NCBI RefSeq assembly: GCF_026262505.1 | Contig: NC_067207.1 | Location: 33,882,082-33,946,081, forward strand | Direction: 5' to 3' | Source of the DNA: Trichomonas vaginalis G3 | Lineage: Eukaryota > Parabasalia > Trichomonadida > Trichomonadidae | Length of the DNA stretch: 64,000 nt | Part shown: positions 9,900 through 22,781 of the stretch, piece by piece | How positions within the stretch are numbered: position 1 is the first letter of the stretch | How the letters are laid out: each line of letters starts with the position of its first letter | The notes under the pieces: model-generated | What the model saw: the letters and a program-made list of their open reading frames with translations, nothing else | The model's database searches: none | What the model was told of the DNA's origin: nothing | Program-made: the position numbers and the translations under genes

Positions 9900-11674
9900 G
9901 AACGTTTATTTTTTTACAGTAGTGAGGTGAAGTGGTTGGCGGCTTTATAAATATTTAAGGTTAAGTTGGTGTTGTGTTTGTGTTGTAAAATATACGTTAC
10001 TGGTTTTGTAAGTGTCAAAAACAGCTAAGTTGTGTACGGAGGCGCGCAGTGCCTCAGTACACGACTTAGGTATACTAACTAAGTTTGTTTATAGCATCTT
10101 GAAGTTCTTGCAACTCATTGGAAGTTCTTCTGGTTCAGGTTGGTATCCGAACAATCCAACTCCTTTTGGAATTGTGTACTTCTTTTGTACTAGAACTTTG
10201 TCTGGAACAACTTTTGGTCTTGCTAACAGTGAAAAGTTTGTTTCGTCTTTTGGTACAAAAGTTTCTGTCAGCTTGTCATCTGGAATTGGTTCCAACAAAC
10301 CTTTCTCGAAAAGAATGTTTACAGCTCTGACAATGTTGCACTTGCCTTTTCCGAACAATGGGTTTGTAAGACTTTCGTTCAACATGAAGTGGTTGTGGAC
10401 AATTACATCTTCACCATGGTAAATTGAACTCAACAACATAGTCGTCATGTGAAGAACCTTTAGCTGTAGGTATGTTGACTCGGATATTGACATTTGCCAA
10501 CGGTGCAATTTTTGCCAATTGACCTCTGAGAATGTACCTTGTCTTCAACACATGACTCAAGATACTTCATCTTCTCTCTCTGAAACAAGACCAGAGTTCC
10601 TGAGACATGTAAGAATGCAAGGTTCATTGACAATTGTTTCAATTGAATTGTAAATTCCATACCTTGTCAAGTCAATGTCAACTTATTTATGAACGGAAAG
10701 TATCCAATGTTGTCTGACTGCTTGAGGGTTAGGTTGGTACCATTCGAACTTGACACTTGCAATTCCTTCAATTGCATTCAAAATGTCTGAGTCGGAGTCA
10801 ACCATTTGTTCTCTCTTTGTAGTCTTGAAAGCGTCAAGAAAGTTTTGCAGCTGTTTGTTCATTGCCATTTGCATAGTAAATGTGACCATCCAAATCTGTT
10901 TATGGTCAATCTGAGATTGTGTCCTTTCTTATTTCCGTCTTGAATTGCAGCAAGTACACCCATGAAGCCTTCTTTGTTCTTTCCTTCGTCAAAGTTTACT
11001 GTAAAGGTTCGACCAGATGTAATTTGACTTCTAACTTCACGATACTTTTATATGCATATCTTGTTCTTTCCATGGGAGCATGACCATCCTCTGCACTACC
11101 TTTTTTCCTTCTCAAAGGATGCAATTGTTCGTCATGTTTCCAGTAGAATCTGGCAAAGCCGTCGTGTCCTTCAACTTGAGGTTCACTAACATCGAAAGGC
11201 ATGTTCATAAGACGTTCTTCTTCTAACCTCTCTAGTCTGTTTGGATAATTTGCACGTGCTGTTTCCAAATCCATTTCGTAGGTCAGACCAGCCAGTTTGT
11301 CATAGACTTTTATGGGTCTTCCTTCCTATATTTAAACTTCTTCGAAACTCTCCAACCATATCTTTGCAACTCTGCTTTTATTCTAGCAGATTTTCTATCC
11401 ATTCTATATGGGGGCATTTTTATAAAAATAAAAAAATATATTTTTTTCTTTACTTAACATAACCGCCTGCTGCCATAAGTCTTTGACGCCAACCCATACC
11501 AGCTAATGAAGGTTGACTTGGTTTAGTTTGGAAACTAAACTTTGGTTTTGGTTTATCTTCAGTTTTTGGTTTTTCTTCTTCTATCGGTTTTTCGTCACTT
11601 TTCGGTTCCTCTGACTTTACCTCACCTGCAGGAACAGTTGTGTCGTCAACATCTTCATAAATATCATATGCCAT
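9900..11674 (-). pseudogene. Broken Maverick genes on the minus strand
   Basis: Minus-strand coding pieces of at least two genes. One is of unknown family (about 10.0-11.42 kb). The other is a short acidic one (11450-11674) with Glu/Lys/Pro-rich sequence typical of a disordered linker. Codon character matches the rest of the element. Broken in several places; no function assigned. Confidence 0.45.
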
Positions 11675-11679
11675 TTGTT

Positions 11680-13850
11680 TTTGTTTTCTTTCAACTTTTT
11701 GTGTTTGTTGTAAAGTTTAGAATATTTCGACTCTAAGTCAATGAGATGTTCTATAATGAATGTTGGTCAGTGAAGTAAAACTTTTCCATCTGTTGTTCGA
11801 AAGCTCCTTCAGACTTCAATATTTTATTTGTGAGAGTCTGTTTCTTTTTTGAGATACTAGCCGTTCCATTTCTATGAAAGTGACTTTATAGTTAGGGTTT
11901 GTATTTCCAGACCTGGCACTTTCTATTATTGAATTTTTTTCTCTTCATCTGTAAGTTCTTTGACAGGTTTTGACAATGGTTCTGAACTTTTTGTTTGTGT
12001 GTCAAATCTACCGTTTCAACTTCTTTCGGTCATTTCATCTCAGTAAAAAATTTTAGTTTGGTTTGTTTTCAACTGGTTGTTTAGGTTTTTTAAGTCGGTC
12101 TAAAACTTCCTGAGGTATAGGAAGAACTTGACAAACACGTTGTGTAACTGCTGGAAGTCGACAAATCCATCTTGAACCCATTTGTCTCAATGCTGTATTG
12201 TTCATTTCATCTCAGTAAAAAACTTTACATTCCCACGTTTGAGGCGGTTTGAGGTTGGTTATTGTTTACCCATTGTTGTGCATGGTTATATCCTCTGTTA
12301 AAGAATCTTTTCACCTTGGTCCATATAGTTGTCCTGCTTGGTTTTATAGTAGTCATTTGCTTTGTTATAATAGTTTCCTGCTTGTCTTCCTACATTGTCC
12401 ATCCATCCTTGAACTTTTCCTCTTGTTTCAGGATTTGGAATAAGATTTGTTGCATCTCGTGCTACATCCAACCTTTCTGTACAGTTTGTATAATAGGTTT
12501 GCTTTCTCTTTCAGTATACCTAATGTACTCAAAATCTTCCTTCCAACTCCAAATACACCTCTGGCTATTGTTCACTGCGGGCAAAATCTAGATGCAACTC
12601 CTGCTAATGCGCCAAATAAACCATTTCTTATAGGGTAAAAATGAGAATCCAAACAAGGACCCCTATGTTTCTAAGGCAACAAAAAAAGCACTCATGTAAA
12701 AATCTTTAGTTCAACACCAAATGCTTGGTTTATGGATATCTTGGAAAACATTCCGAGGTATAGAGAAGATGGACCACCATACTGGCTAATATTTGTCGGT
12801 CAAAACACAAGATACTGTGAAGCCATACCATTACAGTCAAAGCTATTTTAGATATCTTAAGCAGCTTTGACCAATATTCGTTGACAAATACCATCCAACA
12901 AAACTGACATCTGACTGTGAAAGTTCTTTCTTTCAAATCAGATGATGTAAAAACTATCTGCGTTCAAAAATGTAAACCAATATTTCATTGTCGACCAAAA
13001 CATTCTGCTCTTGTGTCATTGACGGTTGTATAAAATGTTAAGAGACTTAAACCAACCACAAGGTGGTGAAGCAAATGAAATGTCATATGACGACAAGTAT
13101 AGACACTTCTCCATGGCAAAGATGAGACAAGTTTTAAATATTTACAATAACCGTAACAAAAAGGTTTGGGAAACCACTCCCCCGAAGAATGAAAAACAAC
13201 CCTGACTTAGAGAAAGACTATATATTTAATAATTTAGTCAAAGAGACAAACAAGAAAGAATGCCGGGCTTCAAACTTCAGAAAGGTGACAAAGTAAAAAT
13301 AGAAATACCTAAACGCGACCCATATGAAAATACTATTGACTATGAACAACAATGGGAACCCGACAGGTACTCACATTCGTGTTCGTAAAATAGAAGAAAG
13401 TATACAAGAGAATATTATGAAGTTTTAGGCAACATGGCAAAATGTACAGACTGCAAGCAGAAGATAAAACTACTATTGTCAGACCTCGTTTTCAAACTTG
13501 TCAAAGTTCAAGGTGGTATACTTTCAAAGACAGTTCCTAACAAATATAAGACAATCCTGACGAATATGCTAAAGAAGTTGAAAATGACGACTAAGCATTT
13601 CTATACCATGCGTAAACTGTCATGTAAGGTGGCATGTAGTCTTTACTTTGTCCCGTTGTTTGCGTATATCTGAAACGCGATGTGTATGGTTTCCTCTCCT
13701 CAGTGTTACTCCAGTAACAATCTATAGCAAACTTAACGTTGTCTTTAACATCATATCCTTTACCTTTTGTCATTGCTGACCAATCCAATATCTATGCTTA
13801 TGCAACCTGCTTTGAGATGTACTTAAATCTATGTAGTGACTATGTGCAAA
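11680..13850. repeat. Direct repeat, copy 1 (about 2.2 kb, repeated near 16.88-19.07 kb)
   Basis: Matching landmarks occur about 5.2 kb apart throughout: near 11690 and 16890, 12250 and 17430, 12660 and 17850, 13195 and 18410, and 13600 and 18810. The block holds remnants of several element genes, including the end of a fibre gene near 13.6-13.8 kb. This copy looks noisier than the second. It may be a duplication, a nested partial element, or an assembly effect. Confidence 0.65.
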
Positions 13851-13854
13851 CTAT

Positions 13855-16400
13855 GAAGCAAAGGCCAAGTTACCAAAAGCGACACCAAAGAAGAAGAGAA
13901 GAGATAGAACAAAGTTGTGAAAATATGAAGAATAATTCATCTAGATGAAAGTAGTGGCAATGAAGGAAAGAAGAGTTAAAAACTCAGTCAGGAAGAAAGT
14001 AAAGCTTGGTCCGAGTGGGTTCTATTATGATATATAAATCCAACTATTCTATATTTTTACCATATGAAATGTACGCCGCTCAGAATATAACGCCAACAGT
14101 TGTGACCATGAACGAAATGTTTCCGAATGGTATAACGAATGCGACAATGCCATTAGAAGGTCAGAAAGTAGTTCCTGGAAAACTACGAATATACAACTGC
14201 TGTTTCTTATGGAAACGTAGGTGAGTGGAGAAGGTTCTTCAACAACAGTAGATATGCTTGCGACAGGTTTCATATTATTTCTATTGACAACTCATTCTTA
14301 TACGTGGAACAAGACATTGAAATAAACCTTCTGCCAAGTTGTCTGACAAGAAAGTTGCAATGGAATTTCTATGTCGGATACAATATGCTCCAGAAGTTTT
14401 CATGGGATATAAGATATATTCTAACTCTGACTTAGTTTCAAACAGTAACATGGGCAAACTATGAATGGTTCGCTTTGAGAACTCAGTACAACCACAAGCT
14501 AGAACAAACAGACCAGATGCAAATATTGAGAAATAAGAAGACTTGACCCTAACGTTCCAGAGTTTATGTTAACCTTTTGACAAACTGCAGCAGCAGTAAC
14601 CAAAGTAAAACTGAAACTTAGAGTTCCTTTGTCATCTTTCCTCATCTTCAGGTTTTTAAGATACTTGCCAAACTGGCAGGAAAAATTTCTATCGAACTTA
14701 CTCCAAGCAAAAATAACTTAAGTTCATTGCACCAACACAAGACCCAATTCACTATTACAGACGTAAAGGGAACAAATCAACACGTCATTCGCCGAATTTT
14801 GCAAAGACAAAGTTGACTTAGACTTGGTTTCTCAAACTTCAACAATGAAGTAAACTATTATTTCAATGCTGCTGGAACTGCTTGGGACCCATTAAGTTTA
14901 CATGCAAAAAGTTTGAATGCAAGAGGAATAGAAAGCAGACTTGCAGTCTATATGTTGGACCAGATATTTCAAATGCTTTAGCTGCCAAATTTATGCAGTT
15001 CCACTTATGTCCCTATACACCAAATATCTGTCAAAGACTTTGCAGTGAAGTTGGAAACCAAAGTGCTGACCAGGTGCAAGAACAGATATGCTTAACAACT
15101 GCAATGAAACATGCAGATACTATGTTTTACTGTTCAGACGAACTATAAATGACTATTCTTTTTCTACAACCCTGGTATTAAATATCATTTAAACCATAGA
15201 TGGCAAATATTATCCAAGAGAAGAATATTCTACAGTTGAGGATATGAGGTCATACAACTTGACATTAGATGCTATGAACTTTAACAACAATTCACAACAA
15301 CCATTAACCCTGAAATGCAAAGTTCTATTATGCCATATGTGAAAGTATGGACTCATACAGGAGGTCAAAAAACTCAATATACAAATGGAGACCGTTCAAA
15401 CTTTGGCTTGGCATTCCATTTGCTGACTCAGAAGACTTTATGGGTGGTATTTCAACTGTTGGTACTGTACAAATACAATATACTGGTGACAGAGACGGTC
15501 CAGATGAACTGAGAGCAAAGAAGTTTACAAAACCAATAGCACTTTTCACGGAAGATGCTTCTTTTGAAGATTCGTTCGATGAAACCTGCTGGGGCTCCTC
15601 AGATTGGCATAACGACAGCTTCCATCGAGCAGATTTTGGCAGCAGGTCAGTAAGTTGTTCTTGACTGACTCTCTCCGTCAAATATTGACAGTACGCCAGT
15701 TTTGACATAATATTGTAAGATAAACTTACCTTTAGAAATATCTGTAAGTTTTGTTGTTATATTTTGTCAACGTCAAGAACTTTCACCATTTCAGTTATAC
15801 CAACTTTCTTTGCTTTATGGAAATATTTGGTTCAGCAAATATTGCTATTCTATAACATTTACCATTGTTTGTATAAAGAACTATCTGTCAATGTATTTGT
15901 ATTGTTTGTGTGTGTAACTTTGTTCTGCTTCAATTCGAAGAGATACTCGAATACGTCCATCTTTTTATTCTAAGTAAAAAGTCATTTCCGAAAAATAGAA
16001 GCGTGAGTGTTTCAAAAGGTTTAATGGCGGTGGCAGATGTGAAGTTAAATTCACAACTCAAACAAACAGTCAAAGTGTTATTGTCAATGTCAAAGACAGA
16101 GATGTTGAAGTGGGGAAACCATACGAAGACGAAGATTGGTATAACAATTGTTCCTGTAAAAGAACAACCAACATATCCTGAAGTTAGCAGAGACTTAAGT
16201 TCTGTTGCAGATATTCGAAACGACTACCAACAACTGAAAGACAAACTTCAAACTCAGGAGAAGATTTGTCAAGCTTTAGGTATAATTGTTAAACTTGGTC
16301 GAAACAACCCTGTAAAAGTGAACTCATATGTCATTGCACCTCATGAAGTCTTGAAAGAACTATTGAAACCTTTTGAACAGAGGCAGACGATATAAAACAT
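13855..16400 (+). pseudogene. Maverick structural-gene block, including capsid-gene remnant
   Basis: This block corresponds to 57430-59895 in the right-hand element. About 13855-14280 is in the same orientation, while about 14280-16300 is inverted between the two copies. The part at about 14.3-15.7 kb is the likely major-capsid remnant (words such as SNALAAKF and VGNQSADQ). The part at 15910-16395 is a separate Lys-rich gene piece. Broken in many places. Confidence 0.5.
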
Positions 16401-16799
16401 CAAAGAAATAGAACCCGACATTAGTTGCTGTTTGTGTTTCATATAATGTTCATTGACAAGATATACGTTATGAAAGGAGGTGAAACGTTGAACTTAAAGT
16501 ATAGTTTCCCAGACGTCATAAAAATATTGACGACCACAACATTTCATTAAAATTTATTTGCTAAGTAAATGGCAGAAGATATAATGGTTTATACTATTAC
16601 GACTAAAAACCCTGAGTCATATAATCTATAACAACAAACTACAAAGTCCTCAAGGACGGTATTGTAAACTAACTTTAAACACAATGACGACTAAAGCCTG
16701 TTTTGCTCTTTTGACACCAGAAGACTTTATTGTTGTGAATGGTAAAAAATACTCCTTTGAAGATACTTACTCAGATATACACCAACAGGTTTTGTTTGA

Positions 16800-19070
16800 C
16801 TTATTTGACTTTACCTCACCTGCAGACAGTTGTTTGTCGTCAAACTCTCTCACATAAAATTTATATGCCATTTGTTTTTGTTTTCCTTTAACTTTTTGTG
16901 TTTGTTGTAAAGTTTAGAATATTTCGACTCTAAGTCAATGAGATGTTCTATATGAACTGTTGGTCAGTGAATAAACTTTTCCATCTGTTGTCTCGAAGCT
17001 CCTTCAGACTTCAATATTTTATTTGTGAAGTCTGTTTCTTTTTTGAGTACTAGCCGTTCCATTTCTATGAAAGTGACTATAGTTAGGTTTGTATTTCAGA
17101 CCTGGCATTTCTATTATTGAATTTTTCTCTTCATCTGTAAAGTTCTTTGACAGGTTTTTGACAATGGTTCTGAACTTTTTTGTTTGTGGTGTCAAATCTA
17201 CCGTTTTCAACTTCTTCGGTCATTTCATTCAGTAAAATTTTTAGTTTGTTTGTTTTTCAACTGGTTGTTTAGGTTTTTTTTAAGTCGGTCTAAAACTTCC
17301 TGAGGTATAGGTAGAACTTGACAAAAACGTTGTGTAACTGCTGGAAGTCAACAATCCATCTTGAACCATTTGTCTCAATGCTGTATTGTTCATTTCATCT
17401 CAGTTAAAAAAACTTTACATTCACGTTTGAGGCGGTTGAGGTTGGTATTGGTTTACCCATTGTTGTGCATGGTTATCTCTCTGTTTAACAAGAAATCTTT
17501 CGACCTGAGTCCATATAGTTTCATCGTTGGTTATAGTAGTCATTTGCTTTGTTTATATAGTTTCCTGCTTGTTTCCTACATTGTTCAATCATCCTTTGAA
17601 ACTTTTCCTTCTTGTTTCAGGATTTGGAATAAGATTTGTTGCATTCTCGTGCTACATCCCAACCTTTCTGATACAGTTTGTATAATAGTTGTGCTTTCTC
17701 TTTCAGTATACCTAATTACTCAAAAATTTCCTTCCAACTCCAATATCACCTCTGGCTATTGTTCCACTGCGGCAAAATCTAGATGCCACTTCCTGCTAAT
17801 GCGCCAAATAAACCCATTTTCTTATAGGGTAAAAATGACGAATCCAAACAAGGACCCCTATGTTTCTAAGCAACAAAAAAAGCACTCATGGGTAAAATTC
17901 TTTAGTTTCATACACAAATGCTTGGTTTATGGATACTCTTGGGAAAACATTCCGAGTTAGAGAGAAGATGGACACATTACTGGCTAATATTTGTCGGTCA
18001 AAACACAAGATCTGTGAAGCCATACCATTACAGTCCAATATATTTAGTATTCTTAGCAGCTTTGACAATATTTCGTTGACAATACCATCCAACCAAATTA
18101 TCATCTGACTGTGAAAGTCTTTCAAATCAGAATGATGTAAAAAACTATCTGCGTTCAAAAAAATGTAAACCAAATATTTCATTGTTCGACCAAAACCATT
18201 TGCTTTTGTGTGTCATTGACGGTTGTATAAAAATGTTAAAGCTTAAACCAACCACAAGGTGGTTGAAGCAAATGAAATGTACTTATGACGCACAAGTATA
18301 GACACTTCTCCATGGCAAAGATGAGAGTTTTTAATATTTACAATAACCGTAAACAAAAAGTTGGAACACTCCCNNNNNNNNNNNNNNNNNNNNNNNNNAA
18401 ATGAAAAACAACCCTGACTTAGAGAAAGACTATATATTTAATAATTTAGTCAAAAGAGACAAACAAGAAAGAAAGAGCCGGGCTTCAAACTTCAGAAAGG
18501 TGACAAAGTAAAAATAGAAATACCTAAACGCGACCCATATGAAAATACTATTGACTATGACAACAATGGGAACCCGACAAGGTACTCACATTCGTGTTCG
18601 TAAAAATAGAAGAAAGTATACAAGAGAATATTATGAAGTTTTAGGCAAACATGGCAAAATGTACAGACTGCAAGCAGAAGATAAAACTACTATTGTCAGA
18701 CTCGTTTCAAACTTGTCAAAGTTCAAGGTGGTATACTTTCAAAGACAGTTCCTAACAAATATAAGACAACTCCTGACGAATATGCTAAAGAAGTTGAAAA
18801 TGACGACTAAGCATTTCTATACCATGCGTAAACTGTCATGTAAGGTGGCATGTAGTCTTTACTTTGTCCCGTTGTTTGCGTATATCCTGAAACGCGATGT
18901 GTATGGTTTCCTCCTCCCTCAGTGTTACTCCAGTAACAATCTATAGCAAACTTAACGTTGTCTTTAACATCATATCCTTTACCTTTTGTCATTGCTGACC
19001 AATCCCAATATCTATGCTTATGCCAACCTGCTTGAGATGTACTTAAATCTATGTAGTGACTATGTGCAGG
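16800..19070. repeat. Direct repeat, copy 2
   Basis: Second copy of the 2.2-kb block described at 11680-13850, in the same orientation. It contains an assembly gap and merges at its right end into the second fibre gene, read on the minus strand. Broken in many places. Confidence 0.65.
18374..18398. other. Assembly gap (25 N)
   Basis: A run of 25 N inside the repeated block. The real length is unknown, and order and orientation across it should not be trusted. Confidence 0.99.
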
Positions 19071-20216
19071 TAAATTTTCACCTGAAATCGTTTTACTTCC
19101 ACCTGTTTCCTTTGAAGAGTTTGCACAATACAAAAACCTGTCGACTATTTGAGTCCAAGTTCCAAAACCAAGTACTACTTCTGGTCTGGTAGAGTTCATT
19201 GACGTATAAATAGAGCCTATAGGATATAATGTTTGAAGTATTTCTGTCTTTAATGTTTGAAGCTCTGTTTTGTCTGCTTTCTTGTCATATAAATCTTGAG
19301 CAGTGAATTTAATATTATATTCATCCTTCATGACATAAACATCTTTACATCTAATGTTTCTCATCGTCGTTATGTCGTCATCCGATGTTAAACCTTGTGG
19401 AAAGTTAGGAGGTTTACAATATAATTTATACCCACCAGTTTCTTCAACCGTTCCTTCAATACTTTCTATAGCAACAGTTGTAAAACTTGTATGTGTATGG
19501 TTCTTGTCTGCTTTCTCTCTAATCATCGTTAACATAAGTTTTATCTGCTTTAAGGTCTAAACATCCTGAAACCCATCCTGTATTAGCTTTAGATTTTAAA
19601 ATCTTTGATGTCCGTTCATGGTACCAGTCAACCCTTTCTATAATTTCTTTATCTTTTTCATCCACATATTCCTTATCCGCCTTCTTCACTAACACACTAG
19701 CCATAAGTCCCTTATCTACCTTATTTTCAAGGCTAACGTTTAAGTCTGTTATTTCAGATATAGAATGTGTATGAGTCTTTTTAGAATATTCGTTTTCAGC
19801 TCTTGTCACTTCACTTGACATTTTATTGTCAACATATGTTTTGTCTGCTAGTTCAGGATGAGTATGTTCTTTTGTTGCATAAGCATGTGTTAGCTCTTTC
19901 TTCTTCTTTTGCTATTGCATCGTCTACATATTCTTTGTCAGCTTTGTTGTCAACATCTGTTTTCAAAAGAAGTTCATTATTAGGTTTCTCGTTTAAAGTT
20001 CCTTTTTGTTGGATTTATACAGACAGTATTGTTCTTCTTGTCTTGAAACAGAAACTCATCTGTCATTGGGTTTAATGTCAGTTTTAAGTTTCCTTCTTTC
20101 AATGACTCAGATATCTTAGAATAGTTTGAAAAGTTTGTTGTGTTCTTATTTAGAGCTTGCATAATGAGTTGTCGGTTGTGTTGTATTTCTCTTATGGAAG
20201 CAATATCTTTCGACAT
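18807..20216 (-). pseudogene. Second tail-fibre-like gene of the Maverick
   Basis: Minus-strand fibre gene related to 1661-4747. It has repeats with KADK and HTHSISEITDL words, then a collar-like tip (NLPAHSHYIDL, NHTHRV, YMPPYMTVYAWYR). The tip differs clearly from that of the first fibre, so one element carries two alternative tips. It has about two to three breaks. The 5' end faces the gene at 20235, with 18 bases between starts. Confidence 0.6.
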
Positions 20217-20234
20217 TTTTATTCTAGATAAAAT

Positions 20235-21046
20235 ATGCTTTCAATAGAAAAAGAAAATTCAAGAGTTGCTACAACTAAACCATTAGATGAACTTTTTACT
20301 AATGTCGGTCAAAAGTTTGAGACAGATACCGTAAAGCATGAAGGCTATCGTTTTGACTACCCATTAAGATGGCTAAGAGACCCATCTGTCACAAAAGCTA
20401 TTGGCTTTCGTAGAATGAAGTTCATTTCAGAAGCCATACATGGTTTCCCATTTACGGTCGGTTTTGAAGTTCGATACTATAATACAAAGAAAAACGTATG
20501 TATGAGAAATTTGAACAGGGAAAACTTTTACAAGTTAGTTTGCTTGTAAACTTAGAAACAACTCTTCAAGCTTTTCAAGAAAAAATAAACGATATCTATA
20601 TCGAATATGCAAACCAGTATAACATTGACGAAGGAGAATACCATCTCGATATTATTTATGACAGGAAAAATGCAACTGTTAAAATCAATAGAATAGAAGA
20701 CCTTGGAGAAAACGTTTATATTTCTACAAAATATAACAACTTGGCATGGTATAGATTTATGAGGATGTTAAATCAGCCTGCAGCATATCCAGTACACCCA
20801 GACTTTTATGAAGTCGAAAACCCTAATGGAACATATGAAAATGTTTTCGACCCAGATGCTATTATTGTTCATGCTTCATTTTCTGGCGCCCAAAACTCTT
20901 TCTTATGCTTGGCAAATGACTTTTACGAAAAACTACAAAGTTATACGAACCACAAGTGGAAGTATTTCAGACTTTCAAGTATGGTTTACTACAGATGGAA
21001 GAAAAAGAATAATTCCATTATACCATGCGTTTTACTTAGAACTTAG
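20235..21046 (+). pseudogene. Maverick structural-type protein B (paralogue of the 7768 gene)
   Basis: Plus-strand gene whose start region (FDYPLRWLRD) resembles YEYPRHWVEY in the gene at 7768. The later part has the word YHLDIIYDRKNATVKI. It is likely a second member of the same structural family. About one or two breaks are present. It is paired head-to-head with the second fibre gene, as the other structural genes are paired with fibre or unknown genes. Confidence 0.45.
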
Positions 21047-21099
21047 TTTCATATACAACTACTATCGAACGGTAAAAATATAATTTTTTAATACGGTTG

Positions 21100-21720
21100 A
21101 GGTGTTGGATTTGGTTGCCAACTAGACTGTGGTGCAGGTTCAGGCTGTTGTATAACAGGAGCTTGTTCTTCTGGTTCAGGGTCTTTAGGTATAATACCAA
21201 CAAACTGACCTACTCTTTTACCAATATTTTTTGACTCCGTTCCAAATTCCTCTTCCTACGGTTTTGACGCCATTCCATATACCTCTTCCAACTCTTCTGA
21301 AGAAGTTTCCAATACTACTGAAGAAACCCATTTTACTATATGTAAAAATCTAATGTCCGCCTAGTCTCTTACGTTTCCTGTTGAGTTCCATAGCATTCTT
21401 TAACTGGAGCTCATACATTCTGTTTCTCCTCTGGTAGAAAACATATTCTGGGTCAACTCCTGTGTTCGCGTCATCTGCATAAAGTTGTTTATATCCCACT
21501 TCAGGGTTTGTATAAAAACTCTTTCCATCTCATATTTGCATACCATGGTGGCAAACCTAACGCAGCGTCATTTGACATGGCAGTTTGCATTTGTACATCT
21601 GTTGGCACTTGACCATAGTTTGCCATTGCAGTTTGTATTCTAACTTCATTTGGAATATTCTCTGGGTTTGGTTGTCCAGGTTGCTGTGCATTCGCTAAGT
21701 TCTGTGCGTCCATTTAATAT
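21100..21720 (-). pseudogene. Pro/Gln-rich small Maverick genes
   Basis: Minus-strand pieces. One is Pro/Gln-rich (21.1-21.35 kb). The other is a 70-residue piece (21501-21713) with the words QQPGQPNPENIPNEVR and repeated QTAM segments. No family recognised. Confidence 0.35.
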
Positions 21721-21852
21721 TAGATAAAAATATCTCTTACGAGTACATATGCTGAACATTTGCAGGCATTGGTTCATCTTCATATTCTCTGTACTTTTCT
21801 GCCACGTCAAATAAATAAATGACACAATGGAAAAAACCTAAAACAAGTAGTC

Positions 21853-22671
21853 CTATTTCAAACCACATTTACTTACTAATAAAATTTCTTTGTTATGACA
21901 CTTTCTCCAGTTTATAGGACCTCTCTCATATTCTATCTTGTCATATATAAACTCATAGTCATGTATGTCCTCTAACCATCTCATAACGGTTTCCAAACCA
22001 CTTTTATCGGATGTAAAGTAAAAGCATGGATGGTTATGTATAACGTCTAAAGTTTCTAAAGAGTCTCTCAAAGTCCAGTCTACTTGGTATTGAAAATCCC
22101 ATGTGTTAAAGAACGGCGGGTCCACTATAAAGAAAACATTTTCCTTGTCTTTATATTTTTCATACAAATCTGTCCAATGACATCTCACAAACTCTATACC
22201 CTCAATATATTTTTCTATGTCCTCTTTGAAAACATTTGTATAGTTAAGATATAAAACTTTTGACATAAGTGTTTCAATGTCATGAACTCTTATAGAACCA
22301 CTATATAATAGTCTAGCAGATATACTATCCCAGTCTATATATTCTGCTTTTTTCAAAACCTCTCTCACAATATTTTTCTTATCTAATGGTATACGTTCCA
22401 TCTTACCTATCTGAATCTTTTCTTTTAACTCTTTCAATATATTGTTTGTGTCTGGTATATGTTTGAGACGGTCCATATAGTTGTCGAAGTCATTGCATAT
22501 AATCTTTGAGTCTGGGAATATTATATGGCACAAATGGGATATATAGAAACTTCCACCGAACAAATCTACAAATGTTAGACCATTCGGTAGTTTCTTAAGT
22601 TGTCTCAATATAATATCTTTACATCTACTCTTATTTCCAAAGAACGGTAACGGTGGTTTTGTAAAATTCAT
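21853..22671 (-). CDS. Dam-type (D12 class) DNA N6-adenine methyltransferase in the Maverick
   Basis: 272 residues, the usual length of Dam-family enzymes. PFFGNKSR (9-16) is the conserved N-terminal word (P-x-x-G-x-K). VDLFGGS (35-41) is the SAM-binding loop, and DPPF (184-187) is the catalytic motif IV of adenine methylases. It would transfer a methyl group from SAM to adenine N6 in DNA; the target site cannot be read from sequence. N6-methyladenine and Maverick-linked adenine methylases have been reported in T. vaginalis (from memory). The gene is the last before the terminus, and two GTCACTTTTC boxes lie about 35-60 bases upstream. Confidence 0.88.
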   Translation of the reverse strand: MNFTKPPLPFFGNKSRCKDIILRQLKKLPNGLTFVDLFGGSFYISHLCHIIFPDSKIICNDFDNYMDRLKHIPDTNNILKELKEKIQIGKMERIPLDKKNIVREVLKKAEYIDWDSISARLLYSGSIRVHDIETLMSKVLYLNYTNVFKEDIEKYIEGIEFVRCHWTDLYEKYKDKENVFFIVDPPFFNTWDFQYQVDWTLRDSLETLDVIHNHPCFYFTSDKSGLETVMRWLEDIHDYEFIYDKIEYERGPINWRKCHNKEILLVSKCGLK

Positions 22672-22781
22672 TTATATATAATAATAAAAATGTTTTTACC
22701 CGAAAAGTGACAGAAAAGTGACAAAGCATGAAAACATATATAATTTGTGAAAAGCGACACATTATATAATGTTTTCGACCC

